A stretch of 5,915 bases of DNA, from positions 1-5,915 of the forward strand of contig CBFGTA010000121.1 in NCBI GenBank assembly GCA_965651595.1, in the 5' to 3' direction. Numbering within the stretch: the first letter of the stretch is position 1; every line of letters begins with the position of its first letter. This document shows, in pieces, positions 5,759-5,915 of this stretch. Made by a program: the position numbers and the translations under genes. This DNA comes from CBFGTA01 sp965651595 (GTDB taxonomy: Bacteria > Actinomycetota > Actinomycetes > S36-B12 > UBA10799). The notes under the pieces were generated by a model. That model did not search any database, was not told the origin of the DNA, and saw only the letters and a list, made by a program, of their open reading frames with translations.

Positions 5759-5783
5759 CGACAGTCGCGAGGAAGGGAGCGAG

Positions 5784-5915
5784 ATGGCCGCAGATTCGCT
5801 TCCCCATGACGTCGACACGCCCGCCCCGGGCCCGGGCTCACGGCGGCGGGTCTTGGCGCGAATCGCCTCCCCGCGGGGGAGCCACCCCGAGCTCGACCCG
5901 GTACTCAAACCCCTG
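5784..5915 (+). CDS. relA: N-terminus of Rel/RelA (p)ppGpp synthetase/hydrolase (partial)
   Basis: Forty-four codons run open to the window edge. After a variable Pro/Gly-rich start, the segment SRRRVLARIASPRG is followed by LDPVLKPL. This resembles the region before the HD hydrolase domain in long actinobacterial Rel proteins, where an Arg-rich stretch leads into a PVLEPL-like sequence. Rel makes and degrades the alarmone (p)ppGpp in the stringent response. None of the catalytic domains is inside the window, so the call rests on this short similarity plus position: secD-secF followed by relA is a known actinobacterial order. The ATG has GGAAGGGAG (5771-5779) 4 nt upstream. The apt gene often found between secF and relA is absent. 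The early coding region is rich in GC palindromes. Confidence 0.75.
   Translation, partial: MAADSLPHDVDTPAPGPGSRRRVLARIASPRGSHPELDPVLKPL
5867..5881 (+). repeat. GC-rich hairpin early in rel
   Basis: CTCCCC (5867-5872) and GGGGAG (5876-5881) are perfect 6-bp arms around a 3-base loop (GCG). A perfect 12-bp palindrome CCCGGGCCCGGG lies just upstream (5825-5836). Both are inside coding sequence (about codons 14-18 and 28-33). They may be chance products of high GC or may slow early translation. Confidence 0.5.

Overview
The window is a conserved chromosomal housekeeping cluster from a high-GC Gram-positive bacterium (Actinomycetota). This rests on the gene order ruvC-ruvA-ruvB-yajC-secD-secF-rel, the high GC, GTG starts, strong GGAGG-type ribosome binding sites, the actinobacterial form of SecD (GITADSF in the fourth membrane segment) and a Lys/Ala/Pro-rich protein tail at the left edge. 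The sequence does not allow a genus to be named. All genes are on the + strand.

Layout: 1-80 is the 3' end of an unidentified gene whose last codons are four perfect 18-bp repeats (Ala-Ala-Lys-Lys-Ala-Pro). A 52-bp gap follows, holding a possible promoter and a GTG start with a strong ribosome binding site. ruvC (133-693), ruvA (690-1298) and ruvB (1316-2446) encode the complete Holliday-junction branch-migration and resolution machinery. yajC (2456-2773) follows after only 9 bp. After a 135-bp gap come secD (2909-4504) and secF (4501-5718), the proton-motive-force-driven partners of the SecYEG translocon. A 65-bp gap leads to the first 44 codons of a rel/relA (p)ppGpp synthetase/hydrolase gene (5784-5915), cut by the window edge.

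Genes are tightly packed: ruvC/ruvA and secD/secF overlap by ATGA, and the TAG stop of ruvB lies within the yajC ribosome binding site. RuvA and RuvB drive branch migration and RuvC cuts the junction. YajC, SecD and SecF form the accessory membrane complex that helps pull proteins out of SecYEG. Sharing a neighbourhood does not imply that the two groups share a function.

I see no mobile element, CRISPR array, tRNA, rRNA or clearly new system. The most interesting points are small. A shared 10-mer, RCCTAVMCTG, occurs 17-21 nt after the upstream stop codon in all three non-trivial intergenic gaps. The apt gene, usual between secF and relA in many Actinobacteria, is absent. No SOS box is visible before ruvC. 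The extracytoplasmic domains of SecD and SecF each carry exactly two cysteines. The 5' region of rel contains GC-rich inverted repeats.
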